NCBI RefSeq assembly: GCF_030814995.1
Contig: NZ_JAUSVX010000010.1
Span: 186,001-250,000, forward strand
Reading direction: 5' to 3'
Source of the DNA: Labrys wisconsinensis
Lineage (GTDB): Bacteria; Pseudomonadota; Alphaproteobacteria; Rhizobiales; Labraceae
Length of the DNA: 64,000 nucleotides
Shown here: piece by piece, positions 41,909 to 49,773 of the stretch
Layout: each line of letters opens with the position of its first letter
Position numbering within the stretch: position 1 is the first letter of the stretch
The notes under the pieces: model-generated
Told to the model about the DNA's origin: nothing
Seen by the model: the letters and a program-made list of their open reading frames with translations, nothing else
Database searches by the model: none
Program-made: the position numbers and the translations under genes

Positions 41909-42628
41909 ATGGTATCGGCAGCTCGGGCTCAAGATGAAGGCAGTTCGGCGAACCGCAAGGACAGCGACATGCTCAACCCTGTCGTTGCGTCGCTTGAACA
42001 GGATATCGTGCTTGGACGTCTTCACCCTCGCGAGAGGCTGGTGGAAGACGATCTCATGCGCCGCTTCTCGGTGAAAAGGCACGTGATCCGCCAGGCGTTG
42101 GCGGATCTCGAGCAGATGGGCGTGGTCGATCGCATCCCCAATCGCGGTGCCATGGTTCGCGTCTATGCCGCCGAGGATATCCAGCAGCTCTATGTGGTGC
42201 GCGATCTCCTCGAGACCCAGGCCGCCAGCCTCGTGCCGATGCCGATGGACAAGGCCGATCTCGATGATCTCAAGGCCATCCAGGCCGTGCACGACCAGGC
42301 GGTCGCCCATGGAGATCTCGGCCTCGTCTTCCGCTCCAACGTCGAGTTCCACGAACATCTGTTCGCCAAGACCGGCAATCGCTACCTCGCCGAGGCCATC
42401 AAGCAGTTCGCGCTGCGAACGCATGGCATCCGCTTCTATTGCCTGACCTATCCCGGCTATCTCGAGCAGTCCCGCCGGGAGCACTGGCTGATGATCGAGG
42501 CCATCGAGGGCCGCGACAGGGCGACGCTCGTGAGGCTGTGCAGCCAGCACCTGCTCGCTTCGCGGCTCTGTTACGAGAAGGCGGCCGGCCTGCGCGTCGC
42601 CACCGAGGTGCCCGTCGATGCGCGTTGA
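41909..42628 (+). CDS. GntR-family regulator with FCD domain
   Basis: A 239-residue regulator: winged helix LEQDIVLGRLHPRERLVEDDLMRRFSVKRHVIRQALADLEQMGVVDRIPNRGAMVRV, then an FCD domain (VVRDLLETQAASLVP, FRSNVEFHEHLFAKTGN, SRREHWLMIEAIEGRD). ATG 41909 has GGGAGCGG upstream; ATG 41864 would add 15 residues. Embedded in the islet operon, it is the natural local regulator of the transporter and enzymes, and may bind the palindrome at 34924-34935. Confidence 0.88.
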   Translation: MVSAARAQDEGSSANRKDSDMLNPVVASLEQDIVLGRLHPRERLVEDDLMRRFSVKRHVIRQALADLEQMGVVDRIPNRGAMVRVYAAEDIQQLYVVRDLLETQAASLVPMPMDKADLDDLKAIQAVHDQAVAHGDLGLVFRSNVEFHEHLFAKTGNRYLAEAIKQFALRTHGIRFYCLTYPGYLEQSRREHWLMIEAIEGRDRATLVRLCSQHLLASRLCYEKAAGLRVATEVPVDAR

Positions 42629-42727
42629 AACGTGCCGAATCCCGCAAGTCGGGCTCGCCGGATGTTGTCCCGGCGGCCTGGCAAGCCCTTCCGGAAATCG
42701 CCGCAAGTCCCACAGCGAAAGCCGATC

Positions 42728-43408
42728 ATGACACGAATAGCGTTGATCCACGCCGTGCAGGCCGCCGTGCAGCCTATCGAGGATGCCTTCAAGGCCTATT
42801 GGCCGGAGGCCAGGCGCACCAATCTTCTCGACGACTCCTTGACGCGCGACCGCGAGATCGCCGGAGACCTGACCCCGGAACTTTCGCAACGGATGGTCGG
42901 TCTCGCCTCCTATGTGGCAGGAACGGGCGCGGATGGGATCCTGTTCACCTGTTCCGCCTTCGGCAAAGGTATCGAAGCCGCCGCCCGCGCTCTGCCGATC
43001 CCCGTTCTCAAGCCGAACGAGGCCATGTTCGATGCTGCGCTCGATGTCGGCGGCCGCATCGGCATGCTGGCGACGTTCGAGCCAGCCGTGGCTTCAATGG
43101 AGGAGGAGTTTCATGAGCTCACACGCCAGCGAGGATCGGACGCGACGATCGAAACCCTGGTGGTGCCGGGCGCACGCCGCGCTCTCATGGCGAATGACCT
43201 CCTGGAGCATGACCGCCTGATCGCCAATGCTGCCCCGGCCCTGCATCATTGCAGCGCGATCATGCTGGCGCATTTTTCCATGGCCTCGGCCGAGAAGGCC
43301 GTCGCCGCGAATTCAGACCGCATCGTTCTGTCTGCGCCAAGGAGCGCAATCGAGAAGCTCAAGTCCGCGTTGGGGCAAGCACACAGAGAGGAGCTCGGAG
43401 ACACATGA
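42728..43408 (+). CDS. Aspartate/glutamate racemase-family protein
   Basis: A 226-residue protein of the Asp/Glu/hydantoin racemase superfamily. The two cysteine-like positions of the fold are occupied by Cys in DGILFTCSAFGKGI (about residue 78) and by His-His-Cys in LHHCSAIMLAHFSMASA (about 180), so at least one catalytic cysteine is present. Superfamily members include maleate isomerase and AroM-like proteins. In this islet it more probably isomerises a hydroxy or dicarboxylic acid than an amino acid. Its stop overlaps the ABM gene start. Confidence 0.82.
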   Translation: MTRIALIHAVQAAVQPIEDAFKAYWPEARRTNLLDDSLTRDREIAGDLTPELSQRMVGLASYVAGTGADGILFTCSAFGKGIEAAARALPIPVLKPNEAMFDAALDVGGRIGMLATFEPAVASMEEEFHELTRQRGSDATIETLVVPGARRALMANDLLEHDRLIANAAPALHHCSAIMLAHFSMASAEKAVAANSDRIVLSAPRSAIEKLKSALGQAHREELGDT

Positions 43409-43722
43409 TCCATGTCATCGCCACCATCACGGCCAAGCCCGGCCACCGCGATGCGGTTCTTGCCCATTTCCGCGCGAACATGCCGGCTGTGCGGGCTGAA
43501 AAGGGATGTATCGAGTACACGCCCGTTGTCGATGTCGCGAACGGTGGCTCCAGCCAGACAGCGCTCGGGCCCGATACATTCATGGTCATCGAAAAGTGGC
43601 AGACGATCGACGATCTCGCCGCGCACGCGGCATCGAGCCATATGGCGGCCTATGCGGCCAAGGTCAAAGATCTGCTCGCCGCGCGCACGATCCGCGTTCT
43701 GACGGCCGCCGTCGAAGCGTGA
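43405..43722 (+). CDS. ABM-fold protein (putative quinol monooxygenase/isomerase-like)
   Basis: A 105-residue dimeric alpha/beta-barrel protein: MIHVIATITAKPGHRDAVLAHF, RAEKGCIEYTPVVD, FMVIEKWQTIDDLAAHAASSHMAAYAAKV and a final strand. The YgiN/LsrG-like pattern (KPGxxxAV, EKGCIEY, ExWxxxxxLxxHxxSxH) is complete. It is the last gene of the islet, coupled to the racemase-like gene. As in the cluster at 2369-4574, an ABM-fold gene accompanies a 2-hydroxyacid dehydrogenase and a GntR regulator, which favours an isomerase or mutarotase role. Confidence 0.85.
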   Translation: MIHVIATITAKPGHRDAVLAHFRANMPAVRAEKGCIEYTPVVDVANGGSSQTALGPDTFMVIEKWQTIDDLAAHAASSHMAAYAAKVKDLLAARTIRVLTAAVEA

Positions 43723-43746
43723 AAGAGGCGGCCGCCGCCCGGCCAC

Positions 43747-44184
43747 TCACTCCATCGCCACGCTGTGATCCACCGCCGGCTTGGCCTGGGGCTTCCTCAG
43801 CAGCATCACCAGCGGCATCGCCACCAGCGACATCAGCATCAAGAGCTTGAAGTCGTCGATATAGGCGATGATCGTCGCCTGCGCCGTGATCAGGCTGTCG
43901 AGCGCGGCGCGGCCGGCGGCGGTAAGGGGGTCGAGGCTGTGCTGCACGGCCGTGGTGTCGAAGCCGCGGTTGAACGGCGTGACATAGGCGCCGATCGAGG
44001 CGTGGTTGACCTGGACGTTCTCGGTGAGCAGGGCCGAGACCACCGAGATGCCGACGCTGGAGCCGACATTGCGCGAGAGGTTGTAGAGGCCGGTGCCCTC
44101 GCCGCGCATCTGCGCCGGCAAGGTGGAGAAGGCGACCGTCGTCAGCGGCACGAACAGGAAGCCGAGGCCGGCGCCCTGGACGAA
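43747..44184 (-). repeat. Right copy of the direct repeat flanking the catabolic islet
   Basis: The 3' 438 bases of emrB are repeated at 34470-34906 (437 bases, one deletion) in the same orientation. Similarity begins at the stop codon on one side and ends inside the gene on the other. The repeats bracket 34907-43746. No integrase or short att-like core was found. Confidence 0.85.
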
Positions 44185-45294
44185 GCCGACGGAGACGATG
44201 GTCCATTCCGAGACGTCGGGGGTCCAGCCGGTCATGTCGTACATGGCCCAGGCGGTGAGGCCGAGGCCGGCCGCGAGCAGCACGCGTGTGTCGACCTTGC
44301 CGATCAGCCGGCCGACGATGAACATGCACACCATCGTGCCCATGCCGCGCGGACCCATGACGATGCCGGCGGTCATCACGGGATAGCCCATCAGCGTCTG
44401 CAGATAGGGCGTCATCAGCGCCAGCGAGGCGAGATAGGTGACGCCGACGACGAAGATGAAGAACATGCTCACCGCGAAGTTGCGGTCGAGGAACAGGCGC
44501 GGATTGACGAAGGAGCGCTCGGCCGTGAAGGTGTGCGCCAGGAAGAGGTAGAAGGCGCTGGCCGCCACCAGCGCCTCGATCTGCACCTCCGCCGAGGAGA
44601 GCCAGTCGAGCTGCTCGCCGCGGTCGAGGAAGAGCTGCAGGCCGGCGATGGCGATCGAGAGCATGCCGAAGCCGAACCAGTCGAGCCGGGCCTGCGAATC
44701 CGCCTTCGTCTCCGTCACGAAGGTGACGATGCCGAGGAAGGCGACGAGGCCGATCGGCACGTTGATGTAGAACACCCAGCGCCAGGAGATGTTCTCGGTC
44801 AGCCAGCCGCCGATCACCGGCCCGAGCACCGGGCCAACCATCACGGAGACGCCGAACAGCGCCATGGCCGAGCCGCGCTCCTCCGGCGTGTAGATGTCGA
44901 GCAGGATGCCCTGGGAGAGCGGCACCAGCGAGGCGCCGAACACGCCCTGCAGCAGGCGGAAGCCGACGATCTGGGGCAGCGACTGCGCCAGGCCGCACAG
45001 CACCGAGGCGACGACGAAGCCGGCGATGGCGACGAGCAGCACGTTCTTGCGCCCGAACCGGGCGGCGAGGAAGCCGGAGGGCGGCGTCATGATCGCCGCG
45101 GCGACGATGTAGGAGGTCAGCACCCAGTTGATCTGGTCGGCGCTGGCCGAGACGCTGCCCTGGATATAGGGCAGCGCCACGTTGGCGATGGTGGTGTCCA
45201 GCGCCTGCATGATCACCGCCAGGATGACGCAGGCGGTGATGGCGCCGCGATTGGCGACCGGAGAGGCCGCCGGCTGGGCTACGGCGTTACTCAT
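43747..45294 (-). CDS. emrB: DHA2-family multidrug efflux MFS transporter, EmrB-like
   Basis: A 515-residue, 14-helix drug:H+ antiporter. Motifs: LDTTIANVALPYIQGS in helix 1, PSGFLAARFGRKNVLL (motif A), RLLQGVFGASLVPLSQ (motif B) and GPVLGPVIGGWLTENISWRWVFYINVPIG (motif C) with the family-specific tail. The start overlaps the emrA stop by eight bases. Together with EmrA and an outer-membrane channel encoded elsewhere, it would export hydrophobic drugs. The last ~145 codons are duplicated at 34470-34906. Confidence 0.95.
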   Translation of the reverse strand: MSNAVAQPAASPVANRGAITACVILAVIMQALDTTIANVALPYIQGSVSASADQINWVLTSYIVAAAIMTPPSGFLAARFGRKNVLLVAIAGFVVASVLCGLAQSLPQIVGFRLLQGVFGASLVPLSQGILLDIYTPEERGSAMALFGVSVMVGPVLGPVIGGWLTENISWRWVFYINVPIGLVAFLGIVTFVTETKADSQARLDWFGFGMLSIAIAGLQLFLDRGEQLDWLSSAEVQIEALVAASAFYLFLAHTFTAERSFVNPRLFLDRNFAVSMFFIFVVGVTYLASLALMTPYLQTLMGYPVMTAGIVMGPRGMGTMVCMFIVGRLIGKVDTRVLLAAGLGLTAWAMYDMTGWTPDVSEWTIVSVGFVQGAGLGFLFVPLTTVAFSTLPAQMRGEGTGLYNLSRNVGSSVGISVVSALLTENVQVNHASIGAYVTPFNRGFDTTAVQHSLDPLTAAGRAALDSLITAQATIIAYIDDFKLLMLMSLVAMPLVMLLRKPQAKPAVDHSVAME

Positions 45295-46516
45295 GGTCCT
45301 TGCCGCCGGGGAAGCGGCCGAAGAGGTTGGTGACGAAGTCCGGCAGGCCGCGGGCATGGCCGGTGTCGATATCGGCCGTGACGCTCATGCCGACGCGCAG
45401 CGGCGGCCTGCCGGCCATGTCGTCGATGCTGATGCGCATCGGGATGCGCTGCACCACCTTCACCCAGTTGCCGGAGGTGTTCTGCGCCGGCAGGAGCGAG
45501 AAGCTGGAGCCCGAGGCCGGACTGATGCTGGCGACCTTGCCCTTCCATTCGACGCCGGGATAGGTGTCGACGGTGATGGTCACGGGCTGGCCGGGCCGGA
45601 CATAGGTGAGCTCGGTCTCCTTCGGCATGGCCGAGATCCAGACATTGCTGGTCGAGACCAGCGAGAAGCCGGGCTGCGAGGCCTGCAGGTAGGAGCCGAC
45701 CTGCAGCGAGGAGACGTTGGTGACGATGCCGTCGAAGGGCGCGCGCACGATGGTGTCGTTGAGGTCGCGCTGGGCGGCGTCGACCCCGGCCTGGGCCTGG
45801 AGGTAGAACGGGTTCTGCTCCACCGTCTGGTTCGGGTCGTTGCCGAGCTGAGCCAGCATGGCCTGGGCCGCGGCCTTGGCCACCGCCACCTTCTGCAGGC
45901 CGGCGTCGAGGTCGTGCTTGGCCGAGTCGTAGGCGGCGCGCGAGGCGGCGGCGCTGGAGGCGAGGTCCTGCTGGCGCTTGAACTGGGTCTGGTAGAAGGG
46001 AATGTCGGCCTCGGCCTGGGCGATCTGGGCCACGGCCTGGTCGTAGCTCGCCTTCAGGGTCAGCACCTGGTTGCGCACCGTGCCGAGCTGCGCCTGCGCC
46101 CCGGCGAGCGCGATGCGGAAGGACTCGCCCTTCAGCCGGAACAGCACCTGCCCCTTCTTGACCACCTCGTTGTCGTGCACCTCGATCGAGGAGACGATGC
46201 CGGAGACGTCGGTGGAGACGCCGACCATGTCCGCCCGGACATAGGCGTTGTCGGTCGACATCACCTGCCCGCCGGTCACGTAGTAGTAGCCGCCGACGAC
46301 GAGCGCCACCGGCAGCAGCGCGAACAGGAACGGGCGCAGGCGGCTGCGGCGCGGCTTGGCGGGAGCGGGCGGGGCCTGCGGCGGAGCGACGGCGGGCGCG
46401 GGGGCGGAAGGCGCCGGAGCCTTGTCGTCGCGACGCAGCTCGGCGACACCAGCGGCCTGCGCCGTGCCGGCGTCGGTCTCGGGGGTGGCGCGCAGGGGGG
46501 AGGAACCGTCAGCCAT
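45287..46516 (-). CDS. emrA: HlyD/EmrA-type membrane fusion protein
   Basis: A 409-residue periplasmic adaptor. A Pro/Ala-rich cytoplasmic N-terminus (about 55 residues) precedes one membrane anchor (FLFALLPVALVVGGYYYVTGG). The split biotinyl-lipoyl domain (VSTDVSGIVSSIEVHDNEVVKKGQVLFRL and IVRAPFDGIVTNVSSLQVGSYL) encloses an alpha-helical coiled-coil hairpin (about 130-250). A beta-barrel domain follows (GNWVKVVQRIPMRISID). It lies between marR and emrB with overlaps on both sides. Confidence 0.93.
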   Translation of the reverse strand: MADGSSPLRATPETDAGTAQAAGVAELRRDDKAPAPSAPAPAVAPPQAPPAPAKPRRSRLRPFLFALLPVALVVGGYYYVTGGQVMSTDNAYVRADMVGVSTDVSGIVSSIEVHDNEVVKKGQVLFRLKGESFRIALAGAQAQLGTVRNQVLTLKASYDQAVAQIAQAEADIPFYQTQFKRQQDLASSAAASRAAYDSAKHDLDAGLQKVAVAKAAAQAMLAQLGNDPNQTVEQNPFYLQAQAGVDAAQRDLNDTIVRAPFDGIVTNVSSLQVGSYLQASQPGFSLVSTSNVWISAMPKETELTYVRPGQPVTITVDTYPGVEWKGKVASISPASGSSFSLLPAQNTSGNWVKVVQRIPMRISIDDMAGRPPLRVGMSVTADIDTGHARGLPDFVTNLFGRFPGGKDHE

Positions 46517-46973
46517 GGCTTGCCTTCCTGTCTTCGACCGGCGTACGGCAGGCGTCGATCAGGTTCGTCTTCATGAGGGTGAGCGTCTTGAACAGATGCT
46601 CGCGGTCTTCGTCGGCGACGCCGGCGAGGGCTTCGGCACGGCTGACGTCGCCGATGGCGCGCATCTGGGTCATCAGCGGCAGCGCCGCGTCGCGCAGATA
46701 GAGCTGCCAGATGCGGCGGTCGGTCGGATGCTGGCGGCGCTCGATCAGGCCGCGCTCCTCCAGCTTGTCGAGGATGCGCACCAGGGTGATGCCCTCGATC
46801 TCCAGGATCTCGGCGAGGCCCCCCTGGTGGATGCCTTCGTTGTTGGCGAGGTAGGCCAGCGTCTGCCACTGCGAGCGGGTCAGCCCCAGGCCCCGGGCGC
46901 GCTGCTCGAACCGCTTGCGCAGGAGCCGCGCGACATCATGCAGCAGGAAGCCGAGGGTGGGCGTGTTGTTCAT
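46509..46973 (-). CDS. MarR-family transcriptional regulator
   Basis: A 154-residue repressor: LLHDVARLLRKRFEQRARGLGLTRSQWQTLAYLANNEGIHQGGLAEIL, then the winged-helix recognition part ITLVRILDKLEERGLIERRQHPTDRRIWQLYL with the DxR wing. ATG 46973 is called; a preceding TTG is in frame but less likely. It is first in the marR-emrA-emrB operon and should bind the palindrome 18 bases upstream, releasing it when a phenolic or drug ligand is present. Confidence 0.92.
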   Translation of the reverse strand: MNNTPTLGFLLHDVARLLRKRFEQRARGLGLTRSQWQTLAYLANNEGIHQGGLAEILEIEGITLVRILDKLEERGLIERRQHPTDRRIWQLYLRDAALPLMTQMRAIGDVSRAEALAGVADEDREHLFKTLTLMKTNLIDACRTPVEDRKASHG

Positions 46974-46990
46974 CAAAGAGAAGCCTGCTA

Positions 46991-47010
46991 GTCATAAGCA
47001 TCCTTATGAC
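46991..47010 (-). promoter_or_regulatory. MarR operator, perfect 20-bp palindrome
   Basis: GTCATAAG (46991-46998) and CTTATGAC (47003-47010) are perfect inverted 8-mers separated by CATC. The site is 18 bases upstream of the marR ATG and 20 bases upstream of the divergent gene at 47030, so one repressor could control both. Confidence 0.7.
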
Positions 47011-47029
47011 AAAGATGCATATAGAAAGC

Positions 47030-47470
47030 ATGGCCTCGTTGTGCAAGCGTCTGGATGCCGCATGGCGCGGATTTTCGCGGCGGCCGACGTCTCCGGCCGA
47101 GGCGGCCGGTCGTGGGAGAAACACGGGAACGGCGCGCCGGTTCCGGACCTGCCGGCCGGCTCTGGCCGCGGCCCTGATGCTGATCCTCGCCGCCGGCCCC
47201 GCGGCCGCGGCCTCGCCGGTGAGTTGCGGCGGGGCGGCCATGCTCGGCGCGGCGCAGCTCCTGTGCAGCCACACCGACCCGAAGCAGCCGACGCAGCTGT
47301 GCACCTTCAGCTGGGACCTGGTGACCTCGGACAATGTCAGCAAGGTGGTCGAGGGCTCGTTCCTGCTGCCGCCCGGCTCGTCCAACGTGCAGGTCTATTC
47401 CGGCAGCGGCTTCAACAACCAGCTCTCCCAGCCCATCATCCTGTGCCAGGCGAGCAAGAGGGCGCAGTGA
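47030..47470 (+). CDS. Small secreted hypothetical protein
   Basis: About 146 residues from ATG 47030. A basic N-terminus (RRFRTCRPALA) leads into a hydrophobic signal (ALAAALMLILAAGPAAAAS). The mature ~85 residues contain three cysteines (PVSCGGAAM, QLLCSHTD, TQLCTFSWDL) and a final ILCQASKRAQ, suggesting a small disulphide-bonded beta protein. ATG 47006 lies inside the MarR operator and is disfavoured. The gene is divergent from marR and may share its operator. No family is recognised. Confidence 0.6.
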   Translation: MASLCKRLDAAWRGFSRRPTSPAEAAGRGRNTGTARRFRTCRPALAAALMLILAAGPAAAASPVSCGGAAMLGAAQLLCSHTDPKQPTQLCTFSWDLVTSDNVSKVVEGSFLLPPGSSNVQVYSGSGFNNQLSQPIILCQASKRAQ

Positions 47471-47486
47471 CGCCGCGCCGCGGCCG

Positions 47487-47699
47487 TCAGTGCCGGGTCC
47501 GTCCGCCGGCCGGCGCAGGCGCGCGCCTGGCCTTGCGCAGCGGCTCCTCCGAAGCCGGCGCGCCCTCGCTGCGCTCGGCGAGGTCGAGCCAGCCGCTGGC
47601 CATCGCGACCATCAGCAGCCGCTCCTTCTCCGTGCCCGCGATCCTGGCAAGGCGCAGGCAATCGGCTGCGAACCTGCGATATTGAGCCGAACGTTCCAC
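47487..47699 (-). CDS. Small Rhizobiales-type hypothetical protein
   Basis: About 70 residues from GTG 47699 (a TTG at 47729 would add ten). The core VERSAQYRRFAADCLRLARIAGTEKERLLMVAMASGWLDLAERSE follows a small protein pattern common in Rhizobiales (YRRxAxECLxLA...LLxMAxxWxxLAE). A charged Pro-rich tail ends it. The function is unknown. It converges with the secreted protein gene, 16 bases apart. Confidence 0.6.
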   Translation of the reverse strand: MERSAQYRRFAADCLRLARIAGTEKERLLMVAMASGWLDLAERSEGAPASEEPLRKARRAPAPAGGRTRH

Positions 47700-47792
47700 G
47701 CGCCGCGATCCCCTCTCACGCAGAGGCAACGCGCGGCGGCGCGGAAGGTTCCGACGTCCTCGTGCACCGCCGAACCCGGCGGCGCTGCGGGC

Positions 47793-48791
47793 TCAGACCG
47801 TCTCCCAGGCGCCGCTCTTCTCCGAGCGGAACAGGGCATCGATGATGCGCATGTTCTGCACCGCGTCGGCCGGGCCGTAGGGCAAGGCGATCTCGCCGCG
47901 CACCGCGGCCGAGAAGGCGTCGGCCTCCTCCGCATATTGGTCGACGGGCTCGGTCAGGCTGGCGACGGCCGAGCGGTCGCCGAGCTGCGAGCCGTCGTCG
48001 GCGAGGGTCTTGCCCGCCTCGCCCTGCGGCGCGTTGAAGGGGATGACCACTTCCAGCCGCTTCCTGGTGCCGACGATCTCGACCCGCTGGAACGGGGTGA
48101 GCTGCGTCGACACGGTGAAGTCGAGCCGCCGGCCGCCGCCGAAGTCGAGGATGGCGGTGGCGAGCCGGTCGACGCCGCTGACGGGATCGCGGTCGACCAG
48201 GGCGACCACCCGCAGCGGCTCGGCCTCGAAGATGAAGCGGGCGACGACGATGGGGTAGCAGCCGATGTCGAGGATGCCGCCGCCGCCGATATCGGCCATG
48301 TTGCGAATGTTCTGGGGATCGTCGTTGAAATAGGAGAAGAAGCACTGGATGGCGCGCACCTCGCCGAGCGCCCCCGAGCGGGCCGCCTCGCGCGCCGCCA
48401 GCCATTGCGGATGGAAGCGGACCATGAAGGCCTCCATCACCAGCCGGTCCTGCGGCAGGGCGAGGAGGCGCTCGGCATCCGCCGTGTCGAGGCCGATCGG
48501 CTTCTCGCACAGCACATGCTTGCCGGCCGCCACCGCCTCGAGGGTGAGCGGCACGTGCAGGTGGTTGGGCAGCGGGTTGTAGACCGCCTCGATGTCGGGA
48601 TCGGCCAGGAGCTCGGCATAGGAGCCGTAGGCGCGCGGGATGCCGAGCTCGGCGGCCGCCGCCTTGGCCCGCCCGAGGTCGCGCGAGGCGATCGCCGTCA
48701 CCTCGGCCGTGCGCGAGCGCTGGATGCCCGGGATGACCTTCCCGGTGCCGATCAGGGCGGTGGAGAGGATGCCCCAGCGGGTCTTGGTCAT
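47793..48791 (-). CDS. Gfo/Idh/MocA-family oxidoreductase
   Basis: A 332-residue NAD(P)-dependent sugar dehydrogenase. The Rossmann motif region is WGILSTALIGTGKVIPGI, then AVYNPLPNHLHVP, the catalytic lysine in CEKPIGLD near residue 95, and GGGILDIGCYPI with the Asp/Tyr-type proton relay. It resembles D-xylose 1-dehydrogenase and dihydrodiol dehydrogenases. The start has GGAGCCG upstream. It is the last gene of the transporter operon on this strand, 40 bases after the second permease, so it probably oxidises the imported sugar. Confidence 0.88.
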   Translation of the reverse strand: MTKTRWGILSTALIGTGKVIPGIQRSRTAEVTAIASRDLGRAKAAAAELGIPRAYGSYAELLADPDIEAVYNPLPNHLHVPLTLEAVAAGKHVLCEKPIGLDTADAERLLALPQDRLVMEAFMVRFHPQWLAAREAARSGALGEVRAIQCFFSYFNDDPQNIRNMADIGGGGILDIGCYPIVVARFIFEAEPLRVVALVDRDPVSGVDRLATAILDFGGGRRLDFTVSTQLTPFQRVEIVGTRKRLEVVIPFNAPQGEAGKTLADDGSQLGDRSAVASLTEPVDQYAEEADAFSAAVRGEIALPYGPADAVQNMRIIDALFRSEKSGAWETV

Positions 48792-48831
48792 GATCGGCTC
48801 CTGTGTTGCCCCGAGCTTCGGAAATGCAGGT

Positions 48832-49773
48832 CTATCGTATCGTCTTTTCGCCGCCGGCGAGGGTGATGACGGCGATGATGATCAGGCCGGTGAGCAGCAG
48901 GCGGACGCCGGGATCGGCGCCGGCCGCGTTCAGCATGGTCACCACCAGGAACATGAACAGCGCCGCGCCCCAGACCCCAGGCACGCTCGCCCGGCCGCCA
49001 GCGACCGACGTGCCGCCGATGACCACCACGGCGATGGTGAGCAGCAGGTATTCCTCGCCCTGATCGAGCGAGTTGCCGCCGGAGAAGCCGGCGATCAGGG
49101 CGCCGGTCAGCCCCGCCAGGCCTCCGGAGAGCGCGTAGGTGATGAAGCGGGTGCGCTCGACGTCGAAGCCGGCGAGCTGCGCCGCCCGGTCGTTCTGCCC
49201 GACGGCCCCGACCGAGCGGCCATAGACGGTGCGCTCGAGCGCCAGGGCGACGAGGACCGCGGCGATGAGGGCGACGGCGGCGAGCAGCGGCACGCCGAAG
49301 AGCTTGGCGGTCACCAGGTCGGAGAACAGCTGCGGCGGCTTGATCTTGAGGCCGCGGCCGTTGACGATGGCGATCGACATCACCACCAGGCTGGACGACA
49401 GCGTCGCGATGATCGGCGGGATGCGCAGCAGCCGGATCAGGCCGAAATTGCAGGCGCCGACCGCCAGGCCCGCCAGCACGGCGGCCAGCAGCCCCGGCAC
49501 GATCATGGCAGGATCCTCGTTCATCACCAGCATCGAGACGGCGCTGGAGAGGGCGATGACCGAGGGGATGGACAGGTCGACATTGCCGGGCCCGGTGGTG
49601 ATCACCAGCATCTGGCCGAGCGACACCAGCACGGTGAAGGCGGAGAAGGAGAAGGCGGCGGTCAGGATCTGGCCGCCGCCCTGGCCGCCGGAGACCGCGA
49701 GCGTCGCCAGCCACGCGGCGACCGCCGCCAGGAACGACCAGATCCAGGGTTTGGCCAGGACGGTGCGCAGCAT
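48832..49773 (-). CDS. CUT2 ABC transporter permease (second of two)
   Basis: A 313-residue RbsC-type permease: LGQMLVITTGPGNVDLSIPSVIALSS, GFDVERTRFITYALSGGLAGLTGALIAGFSGGN, VVVIGGTSVAGGRASVPGVWGA. It overlaps the upstream permease by one codon position (ATG inside the stop region). The two permeases here are clearly different in sequence, so the channel is a heterodimer, unlike the usual RbsC homodimer. Confidence 0.92.
   Translation of the reverse strand: MLRTVLAKPWIWSFLAAVAAWLATLAVSGGQGGGQILTAAFSFSAFTVLVSLGQMLVITTGPGNVDLSIPSVIALSSAVSMLVMNEDPAMIVPGLLAAVLAGLAVGACNFGLIRLLRIPPIIATLSSSLVVMSIAIVNGRGLKIKPPQLFSDLVTAKLFGVPLLAAVALIAAVLVALALERTVYGRSVGAVGQNDRAAQLAGFDVERTRFITYALSGGLAGLTGALIAGFSGGNSLDQGEEYLLLTIAVVVIGGTSVAGGRASVPGVWGAALFMFLVVTMLNAAGADPGVRLLLTGLIIIAVITLAGGEKTIR

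Noticed and set aside
34907-43746. An integrative element with site-specific attachment at the emrB 3' end
   Set aside because: No integrase or excisionase gene is present and the repeat is over 430 bases with internal substitutions, which fits homologous recombination better.
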